From positions 1-25,352 of IMG/VR virus record IMGVR_UViG_3300031566_014038: a stretch of 25,352 nt of DNA; one strand, given 5' to 3'. Each line of letters begins with the position of its first letter. Position 1 is the first letter of the stretch. Below, piece after piece: positions 1-8,020 of this stretch. The position numbers and the translations under genes are program-made. Source of the DNA: a virus. A model generated the notes under the pieces. That model ran no database searches. It was not told where the DNA came from and saw nothing but the letters and a program-made list of their open reading frames with translations.

Positions 1-1617
1 TCATTCCCAGATCTCCTCAAAGTACTCGAATGCTTCCGCGACACTCCGAAAGCCCGGAAGGCGGTCCACAACGGTGATGACCCTGCACGTAACATTGCCT
101 CCCACCTTGGGGCCCCTTGCAGCGCGCCCAACCATCTGGCTGTAGAGGACAACAGACTGTGTTGGCCTAGCGATCAGAGCACAACTTGTCTTGGGGGCGT
201 CAAAACCCATAGTAAGGACTCCGTAGTTGCAGAGAATCTGGATGCCACCTTCTTCTTTGTACTGCGCGATGAACTGCCGCCTTCTGGCCGGCGAGGTCCT
301 GGTCGAGACAGCTGCTGCACGTAATCCCTTCGCAGACAATATGCTGGCGAGCAAATGAGCATGCTCCACTGAGCAGGCGAAGACCAAGATCTTCCCGCCT
401 TGCTTGGCCTCCTCAATCAGCCTGGTCACGATAAGGAAGTTGCGCTTGTGGTCTGCCCCGAGTCGGGCAATGACGGAGTCGGGTAGGTCGAGTTCAGTCT
501 GAAGCCGGGTGACTTCGTCTCGGGTGAGGGCGAAATCGGGCCCTGGAGCGTACGGAACGTAGTCATAGTCTACTTTGGCAAGGTAGCCATTCTCTTGCAG
601 GTATTGGACGGGGCTGTCATAGCCTTCCACCCTCAGGGTGACCTTGTGCCTCTTAAAGAACTGCGCTAGCTCCATATCCTGATGCGCATCAAGCAGGCTA
701 CGACCAGGGGTGGCAGACAAGCCTAATATGGCTGTCCGCGGGTCCCCAGCGAGAAGATTGAGAACTTGCTGGTATGCCGGCGCGATCGCCTGGTGGGCCT
801 CATCCATCACCACTAGAGGGGTACGGCGTGCGAGCTTCAGGAACACGCCTTGTTCCGAAAGGCTCCTTCTGTACAGGAGTTGCAGCCCCGCGATCAAGAT
901 CCCCCCGCTCATTTTATCAAGGGGGGTCCGGTACCGGCCAAAGGCACGTTGTACTGCGACGGGGCGGTTTCCGAGAAAGGACCAGGCCTTCTCGAACTCC
1001 TCAGCTGCTTGTTCGCAGAGCTCCTCACTGTGTGCGACCCAGACAACTACATCGTCACTGCTGAATCGGTCTCGCAAGAAAGTGGCGATCACATTCATCG
1101 CCGTCCTGGTTTTACCCGCCCCCGTCGGCATGTGAAGCATGACTCGTGGCTGCGATGCTTCCTCGAGGAATGACGCTGTCTCGCGACATGCCTTCACCTG
1201 ATGTTGGAACAGACTGTAGCCGGGATCGATCCGCAAACTCGAGGGCTTATCTGACCCTTCACGCTCCTTGGGTAAGCGACAACCGAAGAAGGCGAATAGG
1301 ACTTCGCAGGCGGGGCTGTTCGGCGAGACGGGTAGGCTTCTCACCGAATGCCAGGGATCATCTGTTGACGATAGGCCCAGAAGCCGGGCGAGTCTGTCCG
1401 CATCCTCGCGACTCAGCGCGTCCGTAATCTCGTCCCTGCGGCTCTTGACCAACAGAAGGTCTTCAGGGCCCACCTGCCTCAGGACCAGCTCTGCCAAGCG
1501 ATGAGGCTGTAGTTGCTTCAGGCCGAGAAGCTCCAGAAGACTAACCGTGCTTTCGCCCAAGAACTGGGCAAGCAGGCCAGTACCCAAGCGCGTAAGCGTC
1601 TCAAGAAGCTTCGTCAC
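1..1617 (-). CDS. SF2 DEAD/DEAH-box helicase, candidate restriction-side partner of the Ssp system
   Basis: The protein has about 538 residues and all the main superfamily 2 helicase motifs. Walker A MPTGAGKT is near residues 163-170, the Walker B box VVMDEAH ends near 275, motif III SAT is near 301-303, and the arginine-finger motif QMVGRAARG is near 494-502. This is the ResIII/UvrB-like ATPase architecture used by restriction and DNA-translocating helicases. About 150 N-terminal residues show no motif I recognise. I chose the GTG at 1617 because a G-rich Shine-Dalgarno stretch (GGGGGGGAG) lies 5 bases upstream; a further GTG at 1659 is possible. The TGA stop is at bases 1-3, so the gene is complete. 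It faces the same way as the ssp operon but has its own promoter and is separated from it by a plus-strand gene. An SspF-like role is plausible by context, but I cannot confirm it. Confidence 0.85.
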   Translation of the reverse strand: MTKLLETLTRLGTGLLAQFLGESTVSLLELLGLKQLQPHRLAELVLRQVGPEDLLLVKSRRDEITDALSREDADRLARLLGLSSTDDPWHSVRSLPVSPNSPACEVLFAFFGCRLPKEREGSDKPSSLRIDPGYSLFQHQVKACRETASFLEEASQPRVMLHMPTGAGKTRTAMNVIATFLRDRFSSDDVVVWVAHSEELCEQAAEEFEKAWSFLGNRPVAVQRAFGRYRTPLDKMSGGILIAGLQLLYRRSLSEQGVFLKLARRTPLVVMDEAHQAIAPAYQQVLNLLAGDPRTAILGLSATPGRSLLDAHQDMELAQFFKRHKVTLRVEGYDSPVQYLQENGYLAKVDYDYVPYAPGPDFALTRDEVTRLQTELDLPDSVIARLGADHKRNFLIVTRLIEEAKQGGKILVFACSVEHAHLLASILSAKGLRAAAVSTRTSPARRRQFIAQYKEEGGIQILCNYGVLTMGFDAPKTSCALIARPTQSVVLYSQMVGRAARGPKVGGNVTCRVITVVDRLPGFRSVAEAFEYFEEIWE

Positions 1618-1693
1618 GACGACTCCCCCCCAACTAGACGGCCAACCACCATCGTGCACCGTGCAACCTGAAGATGGGCGTCAAACATGCGGC

Positions 1694-1723
1694 ATCATAC
1701 CGCGACAGCATCCTCGCGTGCAA
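1694..1723 (-). promoter_or_regulatory. Sigma70-type promoter of the helicase gene
   Basis: On the minus strand a TTGCAC -35 box (1718-1723) and a TATGAT -10 box (1694-1699) are separated by 18 bases. They lie about 75 bases upstream of the chosen GTG start of the helicase. Each box is one or two bases off the consensus, so this is one of the better promoter candidates in the window. It suggests the helicase is transcribed independently of the ssp operon. Confidence 0.5.
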
Positions 1724-1845
1724 GTACCTAACAGCCGCCGGCGCGGCAGCATGAGCTTGTCCCGTGGGACTTCTGCGGATCGCCACCCGAGGGCACAACC
1801 GCGCCCGTAACTTGCGGCGAAACACATGCCTTCGAAAACGGACAC

Positions 1846-1874
1846 TTGTGCCGCGTTCGCTGAGGATGTACCCT
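1846..1874 (+). promoter_or_regulatory. Possible promoter for the membrane-protein gene
   Basis: A TTGTGC hexamer (1846-1851) and a TACCCT hexamer (1869-1874) lie 17 bases apart, about 70 bases ahead of the GTG start at 1944. The -10 box keeps only the first two and last consensus bases, so the support is modest. Confidence 0.3.
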
Positions 1875-1943
1875 CTTAGGAAGCCATTGCCCGTCTAGGT
1901 GGGGGCACTGAATACGCCCTGCGGCCGTATCGAGGCGCCGATC

Positions 1944-2756
1944 GTGAGTAAAGACAGGCAAGACCACGCCGAGTTGCTGAAGTCACGTCTTGACTACGCC
2001 TGGAAGTACTTCGAATCCGCTTCGCGGCAGCGCATGCTGTTCTTTAACTATTTTCTTCTTGCAGTGGGCATCCTTGCTAATGCCATCGTATTGGCGATCA
2101 GGGAAGGGCTCCATCCCATCGCCGTCTTCGCGGGGAGCTTCGGCTTCATAGTGTCCATCGCGTTCATTGCCTTCGATGTGCGCATGCTCGCGTTTGTCGA
2201 GCGTGCATCGGCAGTACTTGATGAGATGGAGAGGCAGTGGGTCTTCCCCGATTCATTTCGGTACACCCGGCCAGGGAAGGCAAAGGACCAGCAGCTCGGC
2301 TTAGCTCGGATCGAGCCTGATCGGAAAGCCTTGGAAACGGTCGACCTAAAAACCGGCCACAAGGCTACCAAAGTCAAGTACTGGATATGGGCTGTTGAAG
2401 CGATAGCTGCTCTAGGTTTTGTCCTGGCTGTAATCTGGACCAGTGTTCTGTGGGCAGGAGGAGACGGTTCAGGATCAGACCCTCCGGCCCCAGGGGCAGA
2501 CGCGCGCCCTATGCTTGTGTCCCCTCGGGAGGGGCAGCCGAACACTCCTCAAGGCGCGCCAAGTAGCCAAGGAGCTGGTGCGCATCGCCAAAGACTCGAA
2601 CCCGGGGGTGCCAGTGGAAGATGTTCTCCCTATGGCCCACAACGTATACTGGCCTGCCGAGGCCCAGTGCTATGCCTGCCTCAACGTGCTTGCCCCCGGG
2701 CACACACCGCCCCGACTCCTCGCTCAAGACAACCACTCCATCACCGGCAAGTCTGA
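1944..2756 (+). CDS. Three-pass membrane protein of unknown function beside the Ssp locus
   Basis: The protein has about 270 residues. A charged N-terminal helix (residues 1-30) is followed by hydrophobic segments near 32-52, 58-78 and 146-170, with a soluble loop between the second and third. The N-terminal section (YAWKYFE, then an aromatic-rich first membrane helix) resembles small membrane proteins of the RipA-like or SLATT-like kind, but I cannot assign a family with certainty. The GTG at 1944 has a GAGG site 8 bases upstream and is preferred over the GTG at 1899. The last 100 residues are Pro/Gly/Arg-rich and lie antisense to the neighbouring deoxyribosyltransferase-like gene, with a 248-base tail-to-tail overlap. 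That tail is probably genuine read-through rather than a folded domain. The strand switch suggests separate regulation from the ssp genes. Confidence 0.65.
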   Translation: MSKDRQDHAELLKSRLDYAWKYFESASRQRMLFFNYFLLAVGILANAIVLAIREGLHPIAVFAGSFGFIVSIAFIAFDVRMLAFVERASAVLDEMERQWVFPDSFRYTRPGKAKDQQLGLARIEPDRKALETVDLKTGHKATKVKYWIWAVEAIAALGFVLAVIWTSVLWAGGDGSGSDPPAPGADARPMLVSPREGQPNTPQGAPSSQGAGAHRQRLEPGGASGRCSPYGPQRILACRGPVLCLPQRACPRAHTAPTPRSRQPLHHRQV

Positions 2757-2937
2757 CATCCGCCTCGTCCATTACGGCTATCTTCTCACGCTCATCTGGC
2801 GTGTATGCGTCCCCAGGAAGGTGGAACTTGCTGTCCTCTGTGATCCAGCGTGACGTCACTTCGTGGCCGCGCTGCAGGAGCAGATCCCGCATCTCCTGTG
2901 CCTTTTCCAGGGAATGGGATGCAACATAGAGTTTCAC
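2509..2937 (-). CDS. Nucleoside 2-deoxyribosyltransferase-like protein
   Basis: This 142-residue protein has the compact Rossmann-like layout of the nucleoside 2-deoxyribosyltransferase superfamily. It starts with a beta strand KLYVASHS. The middle has VTSRW and an MDEADV acidic segment followed by the strand GVVVLS. Near residues 82-99 is the characteristic GGKHVEAGIALGLGRP helix and strand, then VYVVG and a HRENIFHWHP segment. Members cleave or exchange the N-glycosidic bond of deoxynucleosides, using a catalytic glutamate. Glu86 in KHVEAG is the best candidate here. The gene begins with GTG at 2937, 33 bases after sspD, with a GAGG ribosome site, so it is probably the last gene of the ssp operon. 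A catalytic role is not proven. A nucleotide-sensing or NAD/nucleoside-hydrolysing role in defence is an alternative. Confidence 0.7.
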   Translation of the reverse strand: MKLYVASHSLEKAQEMRDLLLQRGHEVTSRWITEDSKFHLPGDAYTPDEREKIAVMDEADVRLAGDGVVVLSEESGRCVPGGKHVEAGIALGLGRPVYVVGHRENIFHWHPRVRVFGDAHQLLGYLARLEECSAAPPEGTQA

Positions 2938-2970
2938 GTGGGTGCCTCGGATGTAACTAGCCCAGCGGGG

Positions 2971-3783
2971 CTAGAGGTGACAGATGGCGCAGCCCTCAAC
3001 TTCGTCCATCGTGGGCACGGGGTAGCGTTCCCCCAACCGCTCAATATCCCCGAGCGTCCTTCCGTCGACCCAGGTGAAGTCCCGGCCGTTCTTCTTGGTC
3101 TCGTATTGCCTCGCCCTCTCGAAGAGATCCGGATGGTTCTCGAGCAGGCCTTGCCATTCACCAATCTGCTGGTAGAAGCAGAAGTAGCAGCCAGAGCGCG
3201 ACCGCCAGCGGTAGTATTCTGGCAGGCCTAGACCGGATTCCTCGAGGATACATTTCACGTCCTCAAGGCAAATGGCGTCGTCTTTGAACGGGTACACCGG
3301 GATGATGTTGGGACGCTGTGAGAATTTCGGAGGCTTCTTCGGGCGATACCCTTGGCGGTCCTCATCGCCGCGAATGCCGATGTAGCTGAACGCGGTGTCG
3401 TTGCCAATGGACTCCTCGAATGGCTCGATCTTGAGTGCTCGTGTACACCAGCGACTTCTGGGATTCGGCAGAAAGCCTCCGTACATACTGAGCCACAGGT
3501 CAAACGGGTTGCGGCCGGGCTTCTCGGGAACGCGGAGTACGTCGAAGGCGTTCACCCGAACGATACTCTTCCCCAGCAATCCCTGCAGCCGCTCAAGGTA
3601 GTCATAGGTCTCCGGAAGCTCGCATCCCGTATCACAGAAAACATACTCCACCGGGATCTTGGGATAGGCTTGGCGGAGATAGACCGCCAAGGCCGCGGAG
3701 TCTTTCCCGCCCGAAATGCTGACGATGTGCCGCACCTCAGGCTGCTTCTCTATGGTTGCAATCGCTTCAACTAGCGCTGCCAT
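2971..3783 (-). CDS. sspD: SspD-like PAPS-reductase-family ATP pyrophosphatase of DNA phosphorothioation
   Basis: The protein has 270 residues. A PP-loop SGGKDS lies at residues 24-29, followed by the strand EYVFCDTG typical of the adenine-nucleotide alpha-hydrolase (PAPS reductase/DndC) fold. RWCTRALKIEP follows near 111-121. Cysteine pairs CYFC (near 199-202) and CAIC (near 265-268) could ligate a 4Fe-4S cluster, as in DndC. In Ssp systems this protein activates the DNA backbone with ATP so that sulfur from the desulfurase can be inserted. I chose the ATG at 3783; a GTG at 3795 is in the same frame. The start lies inside the 3' end of sspC, which implies translational coupling. The assignment rests on the motifs plus its place directly after SspA, SspB and SspC homologues. 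Confidence 0.85.
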   Translation of the reverse strand: MAALVEAIATIEKQPEVRHIVSISGGKDSAALAVYLRQAYPKIPVEYVFCDTGCELPETYDYLERLQGLLGKSIVRVNAFDVLRVPEKPGRNPFDLWLSMYGGFLPNPRSRWCTRALKIEPFEESIGNDTAFSYIGIRGDEDRQGYRPKKPPKFSQRPNIIPVYPFKDDAICLEDVKCILEESGLGLPEYYRWRSRSGCYFCFYQQIGEWQGLLENHPDLFERARQYETKKNGRDFTWVDGRTLGDIERLGERYPVPTMDEVEGCAICHL

Positions 3784-6700
3784 GCGGTTTCTCACTCAGA
3801 TGCCGTCTCAGCACCTCGTCCACAGCTCTTCTTGCCTCGTCTTCACCGGCCAACCTGACCAATTGCCTCAGGAGATAGTCCAGGCGCTGACGAATCACAT
3901 CACTCATGCCCTCCCAGTGACGGCGGTCTTCTCCATTCACCTTGGTGTCAAGTGCGGCCTCTTCGATCCTGTGTACCATGTCGCGGAGGCGGCTGTCAAA
4001 GGTTACTGCAGTGCCATCGTCCCAGCGACTTATCGGACGCCCAACGATCAGCAAAGACAGCGACTCGACCAAGAGCTCATCGATATCGTACTCGCTCTGC
4101 ATTCGACTGAGAAGGCCCTTGGCAACGGCAGGAACAGCTCCGGCCAGAACTGCTTCGGGAATGCTAGCCGACCAACGGGACGCGAGTTCGCGAAGGTCAC
4201 CTGCGCCTTCGGAAGAACCATGGGTTAACGCTTTGCGTATGGAGGCTGACGCCTTGTCCACGAAAGTCTTGGCTACGCCTTCCATCCCGCGCCTCATTTC
4301 GCGGATGGCATCGAGGACCTCATCAACCTTCTCAACCTGAACCCCGGCAATTGCAGGAAGATCCTGAAGCAACAGCTTGACCGGATCCTCGTCCTCTCGC
4401 AGCGCCTGCTGGAACTGCATCGCTTGGCCTGACAAGCTCTTCGTGGCCAAGGCGGACGACGGCAGCTGGAACTTCCATCCCTGAATCGCGTCGTAGCAGA
4501 GGCGGATCAGGTCATTCTCTGCCACGATGACGTCGGACACCGGGCTAAAGCAGCTGTGCAGCCTGCGTAGGTAGCGGAGTTCGTCCTCGCCCAAGGCTAG
4601 GACCGAGAGAGCGTAGGAGTCCGGATGGCGACATAGATCCTCGATGTCGTCAGGCATGACGTCCGTGACGTACCGGCCGTCCTTGGTCAGCGATACGACC
4701 CGCGAGAACGCCTTGAAACCAGCCGCAAACAGAATAGGCAGCAGGCCCTCTCTGACGCCATAAGGTGGTTCGCGCAGTTCCCTGAGTAAGTCAGCAGGTC
4801 TTTTCGGCTTCTCGCTGGGCTCGCCAAAGAAGGTCTGGAGCTTCTGCCATACCGCTGCGATGCCGCGCTCCAGTCCTTTGCAGGAGGGCGCGACATAGCC
4901 CCATCGACCCTCGCCCTCTCGATAGAGTCCGGTATGGACAAGCACAGTGCGAAACATGGAGTAGTCCGGGAAGTGCCCCCTTATCCCAAGGTTCTCTTGG
5001 CCATGTCTATCGAGGATCCCGAGCAAGAGCTTCTTCCTCGAATTGACAACTGTCCCCGAGGGTTTCCGCCTGACGACCAATTCGTTCCGGATCACTGGTG
5101 TCAAGGGGAACACCTGGTCAGCGATATCCGATAGAGTTCGGCGCAGTTCGCCTACAGTTCCTGCAGCCATCTCCTCTCCCTGCCAGAACCACGCCGGACC
5201 ATCCCTCCCGGGAATGAGCATCCCGTCAAGCATTCTGTGGAGGTGCGACCGTGCGTCGTCCATCATCTGCTGAAGTTGGGGCGCTACGAGCGGATCGCTG
5301 CCAACGAGGTCGCCATTGTGGACCATCTCGGAGAGGCAGAAGACCTCTAGGGCTGCATCGCGTGCCCGTAGAGGTCTGGCAGGCACCACCACAAGCAACC
5401 GTGGATCTGCGCGCCAACGTTTCGCTAGATTGCCGGCAAGCTTGAGTTGCTCGTGGTCCTCCGCTAGAAGATAGAGGATCTTGCTGTCACACCCCACCGG
5501 GATCGAAGCTTCCCGCTCGCCACGTGCAAGAGAGGCAAAGGCCTCTGGGGAAACGTACTCACCTTCCCAGTACCGACAGACGCCGCATCTACTGTTATGC
5601 TGCAGCGGCTTCCATGTCTTGGGGGGTGCCTCGCGTGTGAGGAACTCTACGAGGGCGAAGCTGCCAGCATGCCGGCTCTTCTCCTCCTCGAGTTTCCCGC
5701 GAAGGTCGAAATCTGTGCCGTGCCACACCGAAAGCTCATCATTATGCTTGCGATGGAGAAGCAAATTTCTTTCAATAAGCGCATCAATGGTGTCGTTCCA
5801 CGGCGCCTTGTCGTCAAGACCAGCCAAAGCCACCGTCACCATCTCCCGCCCAGCTCTAGCTCGTTCTCCGCTCGTCCCCAGACCCAGCAGACAGGCGGTC
5901 TTCAACACCTGGGCTTGCTTGGGGTCGTCGTGGACCTTCAGAAGGGCGCTCTGCGTCTCCAGCCACTGCTTGTACGTTCCCCCAACAGTAGTGTCAGCCC
6001 TCATGGCCGAAGAGAAGTAGTCATACAAGTCGGCCGCGGAGATGGGTCGAGTCATGTCCACCGAGTAAAGGAATGTAAAAAGGGTTCTTTCGTACTGGGC
6101 GACACGGGCGGATACCCTGGGCAGGAGGTAGAAGGCTATGGGTTCCAACGGATACGCTCGCCCGAGCATTTCGGCCAGTTGCGTCAGCGCCACGCCAGGG
6201 AAGAGGCCGAGATCGTCGCGGCACCGTCGGGCTATATCCAGGAATCGCTTCCTTGGCGGCCGCCCCACCTTGCCTCTGTTGGCTGCCACAACCTCGGACA
6301 CCAAGCGGTATACCTCTCGGCTATCGTCGATGTACTGGGTTTCCTGGAAGCGGCCCGAGATCTTCATCCACTCGGTGCGCACTGACTGCGGCATCTGCCC
6401 CGCATAGTGAAAGAGGGCCTGGTGAAGTGCGAGGCCCAAGGTGATTGGCAGATCACTCGATCTGGAGGCAAACTCGGCAAGTAGCTGAATGTCTGCCAGT
6501 TCAGAGGCACGACCGTGGCTCACCAAGGCCTCAATGTGCCGACCTGCCTCGTCCCACATAATGCTGATTCTATCCAAGCCACTTGCTCGACACTTCTGTT
6601 GGAGAACGGCGAGGAGGTTGACAGCCTGTTCGATAGAACCGGAAGGCAGTGCCCCAATGGTCCTCGCTTGGCGCCCCAGTTTCATTCTCCCCATGGCCTC

Positions 6701-7123
6701 TAGGACTGCTTCCTTGAGACGCATTGGCAAGTCGCTGCAGTAGCCATGGAGGGCCACAACAAGGCCCTTTCTCCCCTGTCGACGCCTACGTCGAGCAAAA
6801 CGGTGCAACTCAGGCGACACGCCCGCAAGCCGCCCTTCAATAGCCTTGAGCGTAGCCTGTGCAGACGCGCGGTTCTCTATGAGCTGCAGCAGATATGCAA
6901 GCGTTATCGACTTTCCCGAGCCATACGGAGCGACGATGAGAAAGGCGCGCTCCTCGGCTTGGGCAAGGAGGCTACGCACCAGAGCCACGCTCTTGCTTGT
7001 GGGGCGGAAGTGCGAGATTCTCTCTGGAGCACTTGCATCGTAGCAGAGGTTAATCGAACGCAGGACCCGCTCTGCCGAAAGGCCCCCATCACCGCCTGCG
7101 CGCCGACCCGCTCTATGCGGCAT
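3767..7123 (-). CDS. sspC: SspC-like large P-loop ATPase
   Basis: This is a 1118-residue protein. A Walker A motif APYGSGKS is at residues 65-72 and a Walker B-like strand ISIMWDEAG is near 186-194, so the ATPase domain occupies the N-terminal third. The rest is helical, with one CxxC pair in the segment CGVCRYWEGEY and no other motif that I recognise. SspC is the ATPase required, with SspB and SspD, for single-stranded phosphorothioate modification. Its length and position between a DUF4007 gene and a PP-loop gene match that role. The ATG at 7123 has a GGGGGAA ribosome site and overlaps the end of sspB by 11 bases. The TGA at 3767 lies within the start of sspD. The gene is full-length with no visible frameshift. 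Confidence 0.85.
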   Translation of the reverse strand: MPHRAGRRAGGDGGLSAERVLRSINLCYDASAPERISHFRPTSKSVALVRSLLAQAEERAFLIVAPYGSGKSITLAYLLQLIENRASAQATLKAIEGRLAGVSPELHRFARRRRRQGRKGLVVALHGYCSDLPMRLKEAVLEAMGRMKLGRQARTIGALPSGSIEQAVNLLAVLQQKCRASGLDRISIMWDEAGRHIEALVSHGRASELADIQLLAEFASRSSDLPITLGLALHQALFHYAGQMPQSVRTEWMKISGRFQETQYIDDSREVYRLVSEVVAANRGKVGRPPRKRFLDIARRCRDDLGLFPGVALTQLAEMLGRAYPLEPIAFYLLPRVSARVAQYERTLFTFLYSVDMTRPISAADLYDYFSSAMRADTTVGGTYKQWLETQSALLKVHDDPKQAQVLKTACLLGLGTSGERARAGREMVTVALAGLDDKAPWNDTIDALIERNLLLHRKHNDELSVWHGTDFDLRGKLEEEKSRHAGSFALVEFLTREAPPKTWKPLQHNSRCGVCRYWEGEYVSPEAFASLARGEREASIPVGCDSKILYLLAEDHEQLKLAGNLAKRWRADPRLLVVVPARPLRARDAALEVFCLSEMVHNGDLVGSDPLVAPQLQQMMDDARSHLHRMLDGMLIPGRDGPAWFWQGEEMAAGTVGELRRTLSDIADQVFPLTPVIRNELVVRRKPSGTVVNSRKKLLLGILDRHGQENLGIRGHFPDYSMFRTVLVHTGLYREGEGRWGYVAPSCKGLERGIAAVWQKLQTFFGEPSEKPKRPADLLRELREPPYGVREGLLPILFAAGFKAFSRVVSLTKDGRYVTDVMPDDIEDLCRHPDSYALSVLALGEDELRYLRRLHSCFSPVSDVIVAENDLIRLCYDAIQGWKFQLPSSALATKSLSGQAMQFQQALREDEDPVKLLLQDLPAIAGVQVEKVDEVLDAIREMRRGMEGVAKTFVDKASASIRKALTHGSSEGAGDLRELASRWSASIPEAVLAGAVPAVAKGLLSRMQSEYDIDELLVESLSLLIVGRPISRWDDGTAVTFDSRLRDMVHRIEEAALDTKVNGEDRRHWEGMSDVIRQRLDYLLRQLVRLAGEDEARRAVDEVLRRHLSEKPHGSAS

Positions 7124-8018
7124 GCTGTTCCCCCATATGGTGTGCCCGGTCGTAGTAGCGCTGGGCCCACTGCACCGGAGTGCGAGGCATGAAGCGGATC
7201 ACGCGTTCACCCGCGTGGCCTGCGACTTCAATTTCACCGCTGCTGTGTTCCTCAGCCTGAAGTGCCGAATCGAGCACTCCCTCCGGGCTCAAAGCAAAGG
7301 CCTTCCCAGGCCCGCCAGCCACCCGCGCAGCCTCTGACACACGGACATCCCTCCGCGCACCGCCTTCTTGGCCATCCGCAAAGGCAGCCGACAAGCAGTA
7401 GCCCAAGACCTCCGGCTCAATACTCCTAGGGCCTTGATGGGCTTGGTAGTAGCCAGATGTCTGGAAGTGGCTCATCAGGTCCAATTCCTGGAAGGGGCAG
7501 TCGCGAGATTCCTCGGGGTCCAGCCTCTCACCTGGAATGGACCGAGCGTAGCTCGCCAGAAGGCAAGCCACGTCTCTTTGGAGCGTCGTATGGCTCGGCA
7601 TCCGCCTAGCCTGGGCTTGCAGAAAGCGACGTAGATTCTCGACTACAGTGGCCCGCTCGAATCGCTGCAGACCAAAAGAATTGAAGAACCAGAACCAAGT
7701 ATCAGCGTACACCGGCTCGCCGAGGAGGTTAATATGCAGGAACCACCATGTGCCGGGCTCGGCGAAGTAGATATCCTGCTCTGCGACGCAGTGGCCGAAG
7801 TCGGTAACATTGAGATGTCCCCGGCGAGAGGGATCGGGCATGGCAAGTTTCGTGGCTTGGAGCCAATGCTTGATTGACCGGGCCATGTTTTTCCCAACCC
7901 CCAAGTAGTCTGCCGCATGCTTCGAGTGGAACTCCTCAGGGGCCCCCAACAACAATGCTAAGCCTTTATGTAGCCACCCATCTCGGACCGGAAATGTCTC
8001 GTGCCCCGAAAAACGCAC
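7113..8018 (-). CDS. sspB: SspB-like DUF4007 protein
   Basis: This 301-residue protein opens with RFSGHETFPVRDGWLHKG, the diagnostic start of the DUF4007 family. A LGVGKNMARSIKHWL helix-turn-helix-like segment lies near residues 40-55. SspB is the DUF4007 member of the Ssp phosphorothioation system and has been described as a DNA-nicking component that opens the strand for sulfur insertion. The GTG start at 8018 has a strong purine-rich ribosome site (GGAGTGAGGTG) and lies 2 bases after the sspA stop. The 3' end overlaps sspC by 11 bases. These tight junctions mark a coupled operon. I could not place nuclease residues by eye, so the enzymatic role comes from family knowledge. Confidence 0.87.
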   Translation of the reverse strand: MRFSGHETFPVRDGWLHKGLALLLGAPEEFHSKHAADYLGVGKNMARSIKHWLQATKLAMPDPSRRGHLNVTDFGHCVAEQDIYFAEPGTWWFLHINLLGEPVYADTWFWFFNSFGLQRFERATVVENLRRFLQAQARRMPSHTTLQRDVACLLASYARSIPGERLDPEESRDCPFQELDLMSHFQTSGYYQAHQGPRSIEPEVLGYCLSAAFADGQEGGARRDVRVSEAARVAGGPGKAFALSPEGVLDSALQAEEHSSGEIEVAGHAGERVIRFMPRTPVQWAQRYYDRAHHMGEQHAA

Positions 8019-8020
8019 CG

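Larger units (their letters stand above)
1618..1943. other. Divergent intergenic region between helicase and membrane protein
   Basis: These 326 bases separate two divergently transcribed genes. The stretch holds the minus-strand helicase promoter and a weaker plus-strand promoter candidate. I see no tRNA, no convincing terminator and no protein-like reading frame. The short ORFs that cross it have arginine- and proline-rich shadow composition. Confidence 0.5.

Noticed and set aside
1899-1943. Upstream GTG start for the membrane protein
   Set aside because: It has no ribosome site, while the GTG at 1944 has GAGG at good spacing and gives a more natural N-terminus.
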